Source of the DNA: PNAI01 sp035574295
Lineage (GTDB): Bacteria > Pseudomonadota > Alphaproteobacteria > Rhizobiales > Xanthobacteraceae
Reading direction: 5' to 3'
DNA: 64,000 bases
Assembly: GCA_035574295.1 (NCBI GenBank)
Contig: DATLYX010000013.1
Span: 58,562 to 122,561 of the forward strand
The notes beneath the pieces are model-generated. The model did not search any database. It was given only the letters and a program-made list of their open reading frames with translations, and was not told the origin of the DNA. Positions 25,601 through 31,766 of the stretch are shown here, one piece after another. The first letter of the stretch is position 1, and each line of letters starts with the position of its first letter. Position numbers and translations under genes: made by a program.

Positions 25601-27419
25601 CTGCATCGACGGTCAACGTGCCGTAGGTACCGTTCACCTGGCCGCCGGATTCGCCGCTCCAGGCGATCGCCGTGATGCCGTCGGCGCCGGGTGCATCGGC
25701 ATTGCCGTCGGTGGCATTGGCGTCGGAACCGCCGAGGCCGGTCAACACGTTGCCGTCGGCCGTCATTGGGCCGTTGACGACCACCGAGTCATCGTCGGCG
25801 GCGGCCAGAGGCGCGTCGTCGCTGACGGTGATCTTGAAATTGTCCACGAATGCGACGCTGTCGCCGTCATAGTCGACCGCCTTGATCAGGCTCGACAGGT
25901 CGAACTCGTTGGCGTTGCCGCCGTTGTCGCCGAACGGCGCGTGGCTGACCGGAGCGAGCAGGGTAAATTCCCATGAACCGTCGGCATGGATCGTCAGGGT
26001 GAAGACGTCGATGCCGCCGCCGGAAGCGGTGAGCGTGTTGCCGGAGATTGTCGCAGTGTCCACCGGCACGGCGGCGCCGAGCGCGTTCAGCGTGAACATG
26101 CCGAGGCCGGTCAGGTCGGCGCCGTCCGCTACGGCGAACTGGAAGGGTGCGGTGGCGTGCGGGCCGTCGGCGCCGAAATTCACCAGCGAATGGAGCGAGC
26201 CCGCGCCGCCGGTTGCGGTGACGGAGGCGCCGGGATTGTTCCCGGTCGTGCCGATCGCGGTCGTCGTCAGGCCGGCCTCTTCGACGGTGCCGAACACGGT
26301 CGGCACAAATTGAAATTCGCCTTCCTCAGAGCCAAGGTTGAGAACCGGAACGTCGTCCTCGACGGTCAGAACAAGGGTATTGGGCGTGAGCGTCAGGCTG
26401 CTGCCGTCGCCGGACACGGCCTTGATCAGGCTCGACAGGTCGAACGGATTGACAGTCTGGGCATCGTCGCCGAACGGAGAATGAACGATCGAGGCGAGCT
26501 GCTCGAACGTCCACGAGCCGTCGACATTGAGCGTCAGTGTAAACACTGCGATGCCGCCGAGCCCGCCTGCATAAGCGGTAAGCGTACTGCCGCTGACCGA
26601 AGCGGTGTCGACCTGAACGGGCGCGCCTCCGGCGTCGCGCGTGAACATGCCGAGGGCGGCAAGCGAGTCGCCGGTGGAGACGGTGAACTGGAACGGAACG
26701 GCGGCCGGGCCGGCGCTGCCCCAGCTTACGGCGCTCATCAGCGTTTGGCCGTTGCCGGAGTCGCCGGTGAAGCTGGTCGGCGCGCCGAGATCGTTGCCGA
26801 AGGTTCCGATGCTTGTGAAGGGCAGGCCGCCTTCGTCCACCGCGCCTTGGAGAAGCGCGGGCAGCAAAGCGGCAGGGATCGACGGTTGCGTAGCGGATAT
26901 GGAGGGGGCGCCAACGATAACATCGATGACGAAATTCGGCAGCTCCTCCTCGCCGAGCAGCGCGAGCGGATCGGGACCGATAAGGGGATCCACATCGGCG
27001 CTTTTGAAATTGGCGCCGGAAGGCGGGGTGCCGATGAACGGCACGATGCCGGCTGCGGTCAGCACCGAGTGGTCGGAGGTGATGGGGAATGTCGCGGCGA
27101 ATTCGCTCGCGGGAAAATCGCGGCCGCCGGCCTCCACCGTGACGTTCGGCAGCGGGGCGTTCATCGAGTCGAAGAACGGCTCGACCGTGACGGCCGATTT
27201 GTTGTCAAAGAGGATGATCAGCCTTTCGCCGATGTGAACAAGCGTGATTTTTTCGTTGGCGATGGCCGAAAGATCGAGCTTATACTTTTGCTCGTAGCCA
27301 AGCTGGATGGTCAGTGCCTGGCCGCTTTCCGGCTTGATGACCTTGATGATGCGAAGGGGCTTGTTGCCCGCACTCGCACCGGTGGTGTTGGCTTGCGCGA
27401 CGACAAAAGGTGCGTTCAT
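19620..27419 (-). CDS. Giant RTX adhesin with LapA-type retention module, VCBS repeats, lectin-like and VWA domains
   Basis: A 2599-residue surface protein exported by the neighbouring type I system. Residues 1-120 form a retention module (LRIIKVIKP..GQALTIQL..GYEQKYKLDL..ERLIILFDN) that plugs the outer-membrane channel. TAAG at 121-124 matches the LapG cleavage tetrapeptide of P. fluorescens LapA. About 160-950 are VCBS/BapA-type repeats separated by DDxP linkers. A lectin-like beta-sandwich (about 957-1162) starts NNDFSTNDLKG and has ERADGFSFQV. More VCBS repeats run to about 1850; a VWA domain with MIDAS DVSGS spans about 1854-2050. Nonapeptide RTX calcium repeats (GNGNDTLNGGAGNDLMVGG, about 2285-2415) precede the C-terminal secretion signal. 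Domain identities are by eye. The protein should anchor cells to surfaces or each other until cleaved. Confidence 0.92.
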   Translation of the reverse strand: MNAPFVVAQANTTGASAGNKPLRIIKVIKPESGQALTIQLGYEQKYKLDLSAIANEKITLVHIGERLIILFDNKSAVTVEPFFDSMNAPLPNVTVEAGGRDFPASEFAATFPITSDHSVLTAAGIVPFIGTPPSGANFKSADVDPLIGPDPLALLGEEELPNFVIDVIVGAPSISATQPSIPAALLPALLQGAVDEGGLPFTSIGTFGNDLGAPTSFTGDSGNGQTLMSAVSWGSAGPAAVPFQFTVSTGDSLAALGMFTRDAGGAPVQVDTASVSGSTLTAYAGGLGGIAVFTLTLNVDGSWTFEQLASIVHSPFGDDAQTVNPFDLSSLIKAVSGDGSSLTLTPNTLVLTVEDDVPVLNLGSEEGEFQFVPTVFGTVEEAGLTTTAIGTTGNNPGASVTATGGAGSLHSLVNFGADGPHATAPFQFAVADGADLTGLGMFTLNALGAAVPVDTATISGNTLTASGGGIDVFTLTIHADGSWEFTLLAPVSHAPFGDNGGNANEFDLSSLIKAVDYDGDSVAFVDNFKITVSDDAPLAAADDDSVVVNGPMTADGNVLTGLGGSDANATDGNADAPGADGITAIAWSGESGGQVNGTYGTLTVDAGGNYSYLLNNADPAVQALRFGETLTDTFTYTITDGDGDSAVATLTITIVGADHGVTISGLTPEAQGGDATVNDANLADGSAPDAAALTQAGTFVIDAHDGIDTLSINGTAVTAAALADSAATNIVITTPLGNELKIVGFDAGTGTVSYFYTLLDNETHAAAGADSVFDNMPVILTDTDGDSAASTLSIRVIDDTPAAADVAAPDLLDDEGLGGGIAGNGSGDAAGTLTSTSGSLGYVAGADGVQSLVLSGPATLGTESVTSTWNAATNTLTISSARGDIMTVTVTDVSTGAYTVTLLKPVLHAAGDDENDATVTISYTVTDSDGDAANGSLTVTIDDDMPTVSANIEAGSAIIYNNDFSTNDLKGATPLNIVGGAGAGISGGQLVLTPEAQDQMNWLRIDAGPSFTGDFHASFDLLIADSGNLERADGFSFQVGNDLNTNGPDQGVYAEEPAVSGLALTFDTWFNGGPWIGGADVVNEIALWFGGVKKASFVGSLHTASPVPVEVTMQGTLVTVSYNGTVIFDHIDVGGTLPVDSDFYFGARTGYAADLHAIDNLKITIPAAPLSVDDTSLATDAAMNFATAFSVSFGADGPGNLQYSLAIIGGDGTDSGLVDTLTGDPVRLYMNGGSIEGRNASGDVVFVISVDAAANVTLDQQRAVLHGASESVSINPNLVLLMATATDADGDSASQSIDLGVLTQFFDDAPVARDDVDSVSEDGPLTADGNVITGSGGSDANATDGTPDTASADGITIAWSGAVGNTVTGLYGTLTVGADGSYNYTLNNALAAVQSLSAGESLTESFGYTLIDGDGDSSAATLTITIHGTDDGVTITGLTPEAQGGDATVSEANLPDGSAPNATALTQTGSFTVSAPDGLDDLIVGGHAVITDGVFTPTSFTTPLGNTLSFTSFNPATGEVSYSYTLVDNETHDPGSGANDLFDNLTVVLTDVDGSSTTDTLSIRIVDDVPAAASDTNWVQENTSLVATGNVLQGQAHPGAPSGSFADQADIGGADSIVTWVGAAGGTLSGLYGTITVGSNGAYTYTLNHSHPSVVALGNGDTLTETFGYWIEDGDGDQSFAMLTITIFGSDGGVSISGLTPQAQGGDLVVNEDDLLASRGAGESEGSDLSKESTTQTGTFTISAPDGLDDLIVGGHAVITDGVFTPTSFTTPLGNTLSFTTFNPATGEITYTYTLLDNENHPLGNGTNSLFENFSVVLTDVDGSSATDTLSINIVDDVPAANEVIKPLTPSGHDTNLMLILDVSGSMDDPSGLTGLSRLDVMKAAVNELLEQYDNLGDVRVRIVTFSSSASAIGSVWMTVDQAKAAVAALTANGSTNYDAALSTAQTAFASSGKLTTAGVENVSYFMSDGEPNAPSGSAGINATEEAAWVSFLSANQIDSFALGMGTGVTQSALNPIAYDGQTGTNTNAIVVTDMGQLEATLVGTVTGTTGNLLTDGVLPGSFGADGGYIKSVTVDGTTYTYDPAGGGSILVSGGPNNGSFNTATKVLTVNAASGGVFTVDMDGGTFSYTAPANVASSFTDLIPFVLTDNDGDTAGNLLRIVVSTADHAPIVRDDQVITNFPTVPGNDQIVIPDYALLFNDSDAEGHVITISSVGGATDGSVSHAGVNVTFTEESGSAADGGTFTYTGTANGLSDSASVTLIRQTNNTINGTGLGDVLLGRDGASNTLNGNEGNDVLIGGNGNDTLNGGAGNDLMVGGAGNDTYVVDSAGDAIIENAGQGTDTVQSSLGYTLGPNVENLTLTGSANINGTGNELDNVITGNSGNNTLDGGAGSDTINGGSGNDTINGGAGGDTLIGGDGADTIDTGAADDNVQDIIVFSSASEFGDTVHNFDATGSAGQIDLIRFTGQLNSDLDDGNNNNIFLFATGNNGPGKVTVDLGEDNSDVEAFLLSGSEAVATADLGNASAVAAAFNAEFNMTSSSSGADDDALLVINATDSTNFSVWRYIETGTPNTIQAGELTLIGIFHSNAAVTTGNFDLA
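22056..22213 (-). repeat. Direct repeat inside the adhesin gene, copy A
   Basis: This segment encodes the part of a VCBS repeat that reads APDGLDDLIVGGHAVITDGV and its flanks. It is nearly identical in DNA to the segment 807 bases away (269 codons), including about 70 identical bases (22126-22195 against 22933-23002). The preserved third codon positions point to recent duplication or gene conversion within the gene. Confidence 0.85.
22863..23020 (-). repeat. Direct repeat inside the adhesin gene, copy B
   Basis: The partner of the segment at 22056-22213. The spacing is a whole number of codons, so recombination between the two would add or remove 269 residues in frame and change the adhesin length without breaking it. 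A more diverged third relative lies near 25090-25330. Confidence 0.85.
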
Positions 27420-27681
27420 GGCCTCTCAACTTTCGTTGTTTCCCGCCAGGGAACCGCTTGGGGCGATGCCCGCGGCATTCGGGCATCGAGCCTAAGTGCC
27501 GCTAACTTCCTCTTAGGCTTGCCGGACCGTGAAGGATTTTTGGGCAATTTTGAATTCGAATTGGAAACTCTGGTTAAGCGGGGGACCGCGTTAAAAATGC
27601 TGAAAAGCGCAGTATATTCAGATGGATATGAGTTCGCGCCAAAGCCCGAGGCGGACTCGGCCGGCCGTTTTTCGAAAATTA

Positions 27682-27704
27682 ATACTAACCGGGCAGCCTG
27701 GTTA
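27682..27704. promoter_or_regulatory. Inverted repeat in the 320-base intergenic region upstream of the adhesin
   Basis: Arms ACTAACC (27682-27688) and GGTTAGT (27698-27704) flank nine bases, in the AT-rich gap between the divergently transcribed adhesin and the small secreted-protein gene. The gap also holds the palindrome AATTCGAATT (27553-27562). Both are candidate operator sites for the adhesin or its divergent neighbour. Nothing else, such as an RNA gene, is evident in the gap. Confidence 0.4.
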
Positions 27705-27739
27705 GTCTTAAGCAAATACTGCGCAGAAAGGAGAAACAC

Positions 27740-28111
27740 ATGCGCTCTGCTTTACGCGGCCTGATGTTAACCATGGCCTGTGTTGCAGGCGGCGCGATCC
27801 TGGCGGCGCGCCCGGCCGATGCACGCGCGCTATCGGGCACGGCAACCCTTTGGCTGTCTTGCGAAAACGGTGGCACCTACCGCATTCGGCCGATCGCGGT
27901 GAGCGACGAGGGCGACCTCGTGACCGCGCACCTGATCTGGCGCGGCGGGCGCGGCGCGCACGTCCGACTGATCCCTTCGGGTGAAGGCTATCGCTACGCG
28001 GGGCGCGGCATCTGGTTTGATGGCTGGCGCGAAAGCGTGTATCTGTACTTAAGCAAGTACCGTCCGATCGCTTGCACGGTTGTGGGGGAACCGGAGCGGG
28101 CCAAGGGTTAG
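27740..28111 (+). CDS. Small secreted protein, MliC/PliC lysozyme-inhibitor-like
   Basis: A 123-residue protein with a signal peptide (LRGLMLTMACVAGGAILAARPADA) and a good ribosome site (AAGGAGA before the ATG). The mature part is short and beta-rich, with two cysteines far apart (Cys41 and Cys112) as in the disulfide-closed barrel of C-type lysozyme inhibitors. The family motif SGxxY appears as SGEGY (80-84), followed by a Gly/Trp-rich stretch (GRGIWFDGW) where MliC has its second motif. If right, it would protect the cell wall against host or predator lysozyme. There is no lipobox, so it would be periplasmic (PliC-like) rather than membrane-bound. The alternative is an unrelated small beta-barrel. 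Confidence 0.55.
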   Translation: MRSALRGLMLTMACVAGGAILAARPADARALSGTATLWLSCENGGTYRIRPIAVSDEGDLVTAHLIWRGGRGAHVRLIPSGEGYRYAGRGIWFDGWRESVYLYLSKYRPIACTVVGEPERAKG

Positions 28112-28218
28112 TGCCCGAGCCACCACTTGCGTTGCGGTGGGTGACGCCGCGGCGGGGGATGGTCTTGCGAACCGAGATGCGGTGAGGCGCGTGAGGGGCT
28201 CGCAAGGGGCCGCGTCAT

Positions 28219-29529
28219 ATGGTCCGCACGGTCGCAGCGGTCGTCGTTGCCGCTCTTGTTTTCGTTCTTGTCGCTTTTATCGACAGCCACACTCAGGCCG
28301 CCGCACAGGCGCAAAATCCTGGCCCGGCTTCCGCCGCACCGATGCCCATGCGCTTCGAATGGGTGCGCGAGGGTCCGGCCGAGCAATGCGGCGACCAATG
28401 CCGCGAATGGATTTCAGCCACCGGCGCAATCGTTGACAGCACCGTGCAGGATTTTGTCGCCTTCGCCCGGCAGCGGAACGTGCGCGGCGCGGTGATCGTG
28501 CTCGACTCCCCGGGCGGCAATGTGGTGCAGGGACTCGCGCTCGGCCGCGAGTTCCGTCGCCTCGAGGTGACTACCAGCGTCGGCAGAACTGTCAAACTGA
28601 TACCCGGCAAGGGCGAGCAGCGCGCAGCCCTTTCGCCGCATGCCACCTGCAATTCGATGTGCGTCTTTGTCCTGCTCGGCGGGGTCAAGCGCCACATTCC
28701 GGATGAAGCGCGGATCTTCGTGCATCAAATCTGGCCTTCGAGCAAACGCAATGACGCCAATGCGGCAACCTATAGCGCCACCAATGTCGCAACGATCCAG
28801 CGGGTCAGCGGCGAAATCGGTCGTTACATCGTCGACATGGGGGCCCACATCGAGTTGTTCGAGATCGCCTCGCGCATTCCTCCGTGGGAAGACATGCGGC
28901 TCTTGTCGCGGGAGGAATTGCGACGGATGCAGGTGCACACGGTAGATGACCCGTTCGCCAAGATGCCGACGTCGCTGGCAGCCGGCGCGGTCGCCGCGCG
29001 GAAGGCCGAGCCCGCCGTGAACGCGCTCGGCTGGGTGTTCGTCGAACGGGAGGGCCGGCATGCCTTGGTACGTCGGCATCCGATCACCATCGAAGGACTG
29101 GAAATCGGCCACTTCGAACTCGCATTCGGCTGCAGCGAAAAGCCGGGCATGTACCGGGTCACCTACCGCGAGAAGCGCACCGTGTCGAATTCACCCTCGG
29201 GCGCGGCAGACAGGCTTGAGGCGGTGGGCATTTCGGTCCGACAGAACAACTCGCCGCAGCGCTCCATGCTGATTGTGGACGAATCCAGCCCCGCAGTCGG
29301 CATGGCGGAGCTGTTGTCGCGCGCGCAGGGCACGGTGCCGGTGTCGTTTCTGGAGATGGTCGCAATGACGGCAACCGGCGATGCCGTGGCGTCTTCGAGC
29401 CAGCAAGGGCTGGTCGTGACCACGACAACGGCGGAAAAGGTCCGCACGGTCATCCGACTTGGCCAGACCGGACTGGCCGAAGGCCTTCGTCAGCTTGCGA
29501 AAAGCTGCGAGACCGCCCAGCCAAATTGA
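28219..29529 (+). CDS. Secreted ClpP/crotonase-fold protein, COG3904-like
   Basis: A 436-residue protein with an N-terminal membrane segment or signal (VAAVVVAALVFVLVAFI). Its first half has a ClpP-like core: FARQRNVRGAVIVLDSPGGNVVQGLALG, with the oxyanion-type SPGG, then HATCNSMCVFVLLGG with a candidate nucleophile Ser between two cysteines, and RIFVHQIW with a candidate His. This is the pattern of the predicted periplasmic proteins grouped as COG3904, whose activity is not established. The second half (about 270-436) is unrecognised. It lies 107 bases after the MliC-like gene in the same direction and may be co-transcribed with it. Confidence 0.7.
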   Translation: MVRTVAAVVVAALVFVLVAFIDSHTQAAAQAQNPGPASAAPMPMRFEWVREGPAEQCGDQCREWISATGAIVDSTVQDFVAFARQRNVRGAVIVLDSPGGNVVQGLALGREFRRLEVTTSVGRTVKLIPGKGEQRAALSPHATCNSMCVFVLLGGVKRHIPDEARIFVHQIWPSSKRNDANAATYSATNVATIQRVSGEIGRYIVDMGAHIELFEIASRIPPWEDMRLLSREELRRMQVHTVDDPFAKMPTSLAAGAVAARKAEPAVNALGWVFVEREGRHALVRRHPITIEGLEIGHFELAFGCSEKPGMYRVTYREKRTVSNSPSGAADRLEAVGISVRQNNSPQRSMLIVDESSPAVGMAELLSRAQGTVPVSFLEMVAMTATGDAVASSSQQGLVVTTTTAEKVRTVIRLGQTGLAEGLRQLAKSCETAQPN

Positions 29530-29652
29530 TCCCAAGTTGATCACGGTGTATTGACCGTGGCCGGGTGCGCCGTCCGCTTCGATCGGCGCGCGGGCCTTGC
29601 GCCCGAGGCAGCGCACACTCTAAATTAGGGGAAATGCACCATCCTGGAGCGC

Positions 29653-29673
29653 GGAAGGCCGAGGCGGCCTTCC
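29653..29673 (+). promoter_or_regulatory. Leader hairpin upstream of pqqA
   Basis: Perfect 8-base arms GGAAGGCC (29653-29660) and GGCCTTCC (29666-29673) with the loop GAGGC, ending 49 bases before pqqA. No T-run follows, so it is not a simple terminator. It may shape the leader RNA or be a protein-binding site. Another inverted repeat, CACGGT/ACCGTG, lies at 29542-29559 closer to the preceding gene. Confidence 0.45.
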
Positions 29674-29722
29674 AGAGGGGAGAGGCCGGCAGCACCGGCA
29701 GTGGACGAAAGAGGTTACGAAC

Positions 29723-29800
29723 ATGGCCTGGACGACCCCGACCATCGTCGAGATTTGCATCGGCCTCGAAATCAACGGCTACCTTCCGGCCGAACTCTAA
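29723..29800 (+). CDS. pqqA: PQQ precursor peptide PqqA
   Basis: A 25-residue peptide that supplies the glutamate and tyrosine from which pyrroloquinoline quinone is made. The conserved ExxxY core is present as Glu16-Ile-Asn-Gly-Tyr20, and the MAWTTP opening is that of alphaproteobacterial PqqA. GAGG lies 8 bases before the ATG. PqqE, with PqqD as chaperone, cross-links Glu16 to Tyr20. The pqqB start follows 13 bases after its stop, so it heads the pqqABCDE operon. Its usual high expression fits the structured leader in front of it. Confidence 0.93.
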   Translation: MAWTTPTIVEICIGLEINGYLPAEL

Positions 29801-29813
29801 GCTCCGCCCCTAG

Positions 29814-30719
29814 ATGGGGCGCCTGACCGCCATCGTCTTGGGCTCGGCGGCGGGGGGCGGTTTTCCGCAATGGAATTGCCTGTGCGCGGTATGCCGGCTC
29901 GCCTGGGCCGGGGACCGGCGCGTGAAGCCTCGCACCCAGGCGAGCCTTGCCGTCAGCGCGGACGGCGAGGCATGGGTGCTTCTCAATGCTTCTCCCGATC
30001 TGCGCGCCCAATTGCAGGCAACGCCCGAATTGCACCCTCGCACGCCGCCGCGCGGCAGCCCGATCGCAGCGGTCATTCTGACCGGCGCCGAAGTCGACCA
30101 GACTGCCGGACTGTTGAGCTTGCGTGAGCGCCAGCCGTTCGCCCTTTACGCAACCGCGGAAACGCAGGCTGCACTGGCAATAAATCCCATGCTCGATGTG
30201 CTTGCCAGCGAGGTGGTCAGCCGGACCACTGTCACGCCGGGAGAAACGCTCGCCCTGCCCGGCGGCATCGAGGCGGAGTTGTTCACCGTGCCAGGCAAGG
30301 CGCCGCTCTATCTGGAAGGAGATCACGGCGCGGTCGTGCGCGAGGACGGCAGCAATGTCGGCATCGAGTTGCGGGCAGGCGGCCGGCGCTTGCTCTACGT
30401 CCCCGGTGCTGCGGCCGTGCCCGCCCCGCTTCAAGATCGGCTCAAGGATGCAGACGTGGTCCTGTTCGACGGCACGCTGTTTACCGATGATGAGATGATC
30501 GTAACGGGAACCGGAGCCAAGACCGGCCTCCGCATGGGGCACATGCCGATCGACGGAGACGGCGGCTCGCTTGCCGCGCTCTCCGGATTGAAAAGGCGAC
30601 GCATCTACATCCACATCAACAACACCAACCCGATTCTTGTCGACGGTGCACCGGAACGGCGTAAAGTCGAGGCTGCGGGCTGGGAGATCGCCGAAGACGG
30701 CTTGAGGATCGCATTGTGA
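29814..30719 (+). CDS. pqqB: PQQ biosynthesis protein PqqB
   Basis: A 301-residue metallo-beta-lactamase-fold protein of the PqqB family, thought to hydroxylate the tyrosine part of the PQQ precursor. Family marks are the opening VLGSAAGGGFPQWNCLCAVC, ASLAVSADGEAWVLLNASPDLRAQL, VILTGAEVDQTAGLLSLRE in place of the usual HxHxDH metal site, GHMPIDGDGG and YIHINNTNPIL. Its length is normal. The ATG lies 13 bases after pqqA and its stop overlaps the pqqC start. Confidence 0.96.
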   Translation: MGRLTAIVLGSAAGGGFPQWNCLCAVCRLAWAGDRRVKPRTQASLAVSADGEAWVLLNASPDLRAQLQATPELHPRTPPRGSPIAAVILTGAEVDQTAGLLSLRERQPFALYATAETQAALAINPMLDVLASEVVSRTTVTPGETLALPGGIEAELFTVPGKAPLYLEGDHGAVVREDGSNVGIELRAGGRRLLYVPGAAAVPAPLQDRLKDADVVLFDGTLFTDDEMIVTGTGAKTGLRMGHMPIDGDGGSLAALSGLKRRRIYIHINNTNPILVDGAPERRKVEAAGWEIAEDGLRIAL

Positions 30720-31447
30720 AGCTGTTGAGTCCCGAGGAACTGGAAACTGCGCTGCGCGAGATCGGCGCACGGCGCTATCACCGCCTGCATCCGTTCCACC
30801 AACTCCTGCATGGCGGCAAGTGCACAAAGGGGCAGGTGCAGGCATGGGCGCTCAATCGCTACTACTATCAGGCGATGATCCCGATCAAGGACGCAAACCT
30901 GATCGCCCGCTGTCCCGACCCGGACCTGCGGCGCGAATGGCGCCGGCGGCTGGTCGATCACGACGGAGAGAAGCCCGGCGAAGGCGGCATTGCGCGCTGG
31001 CTGCAGTTGACGTCCGGCCTCGGGCTTGACCGCGATTATGTCACCTCCTGTGCCGGCGTGCTTCCAGGCACACGTTATGCAGCGGACGCCTACGTGCAGT
31101 TTGTCCGGGAAAGAACGCTGCTCGAGGCTATCGCTTCCTCGCTCACCGAATTGTTCTCGCCGCAGATCATCAGCGAGCGCGTGGAAGGGATGCTGAAAAA
31201 CTATCCTTTCGTTACTCAGGAGACGCTCGCCTATTTCACGGCGCGCCCACCGCAGGCGCGGGCGGATTCGGCATTTGCCCTTGCCTATGTGAAGCAGCAC
31301 GCGAAAACCGCCGAGCAGCAACAGGCCGTGCTCGGCGCGCTCGAGTTCAAATGCAACGTGCTGTGGGCGATGTGCGATGCGCTGTATCATGCCTATGTGG
31401 ATCCGAAGGCGATCCCGCCCGGAGCGTTCGTACCAAGCGACGCATAA
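30716..31447 (+). CDS. pqqC: Pyrroloquinoline-quinone synthase PqqC
   Basis: A 243-residue cofactorless oxidase that carries out the last step of PQQ synthesis, ring closure and eight-electron oxidation of AHQQ. Recognisable parts are RYHRLHPFHQLLHGGKCTKGQVQAWALNRYYYQAMIP, IARCPDPDLRREW, DGEKPGEGGIARWL and HAKTAEQQQAVLGALEFKCNVLWAMCDAL. The active-site histidines near the start (YHRLHPFH) are kept. It begins with a GTG overlapping the pqqB stop by four bases, a sign of coupling. Confidence 0.97.
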   Translation: MKLLSPEELETALREIGARRYHRLHPFHQLLHGGKCTKGQVQAWALNRYYYQAMIPIKDANLIARCPDPDLRREWRRRLVDHDGEKPGEGGIARWLQLTSGLGLDRDYVTSCAGVLPGTRYAADAYVQFVRERTLLEAIASSLTELFSPQIISERVEGMLKNYPFVTQETLAYFTARPPQARADSAFALAYVKQHAKTAEQQQAVLGALEFKCNVLWAMCDALYHAYVDPKAIPPGAFVPSDA

Positions 31448-31473
31448 GCGCCTTTCAGCGACAGGAGGCCGCT

Positions 31474-31761
31474 GTGGCCGATGACATTGCAATCACAGGC
31501 GAGGCCCGACCGCGGCTCGCGCGCGGCGTGCGGCTCATCCACAACGCGGCGCAGGGCGGCTGGGTATTGCTGGCGCCGGAGCGGGTGTTCAAGCCAGACG
31601 CGATTGCGGTCGAAATTGTGAAGCGCTGCACCGGCGAAGCGACGCTCACTGCCATCGTCGACGACTTGGCAAAAAACTACGCGGCGCCGCGCGATCGAAT
31701 TCTTGCCGACGTGACCAACCTGCTGCGCGGGTTGGCCGAGAAGAAGCTGCTGGAGTATTGA
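31474..31761 (+). CDS. pqqD: PQQ biosynthesis peptide chaperone PqqD
   Basis: A 95-residue peptide chaperone that binds PqqA and presents it to the radical SAM enzyme PqqE. It has the family pattern RPRLARGVRLIHNAAQGGWVLLAPERVFKPDAIAVEIVKRC and a C-terminal helix pair ending LLRGLAEKKLLEY. The GTG at 31474 is chosen because ACAGGAGG ends 5 bases upstream. It is a separate gene here, not fused to pqqC or pqqE as in some bacteria. Confidence 0.95.
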   Translation: MADDIAITGEARPRLARGVRLIHNAAQGGWVLLAPERVFKPDAIAVEIVKRCTGEATLTAIVDDLAKNYAAPRDRILADVTNLLRGLAEKKLLEY

Positions 31762-31766
31762 AGCCC

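Noticed and set aside
20385..27764. Several long plus-strand frames opposite the adhesin gene (for example 22017-23417 and 25986-27764)
   Set aside because: They mirror the repeats of the adhesin, have no ribosome sites or recognisable domains, and follow from its GC-rich third codon positions.
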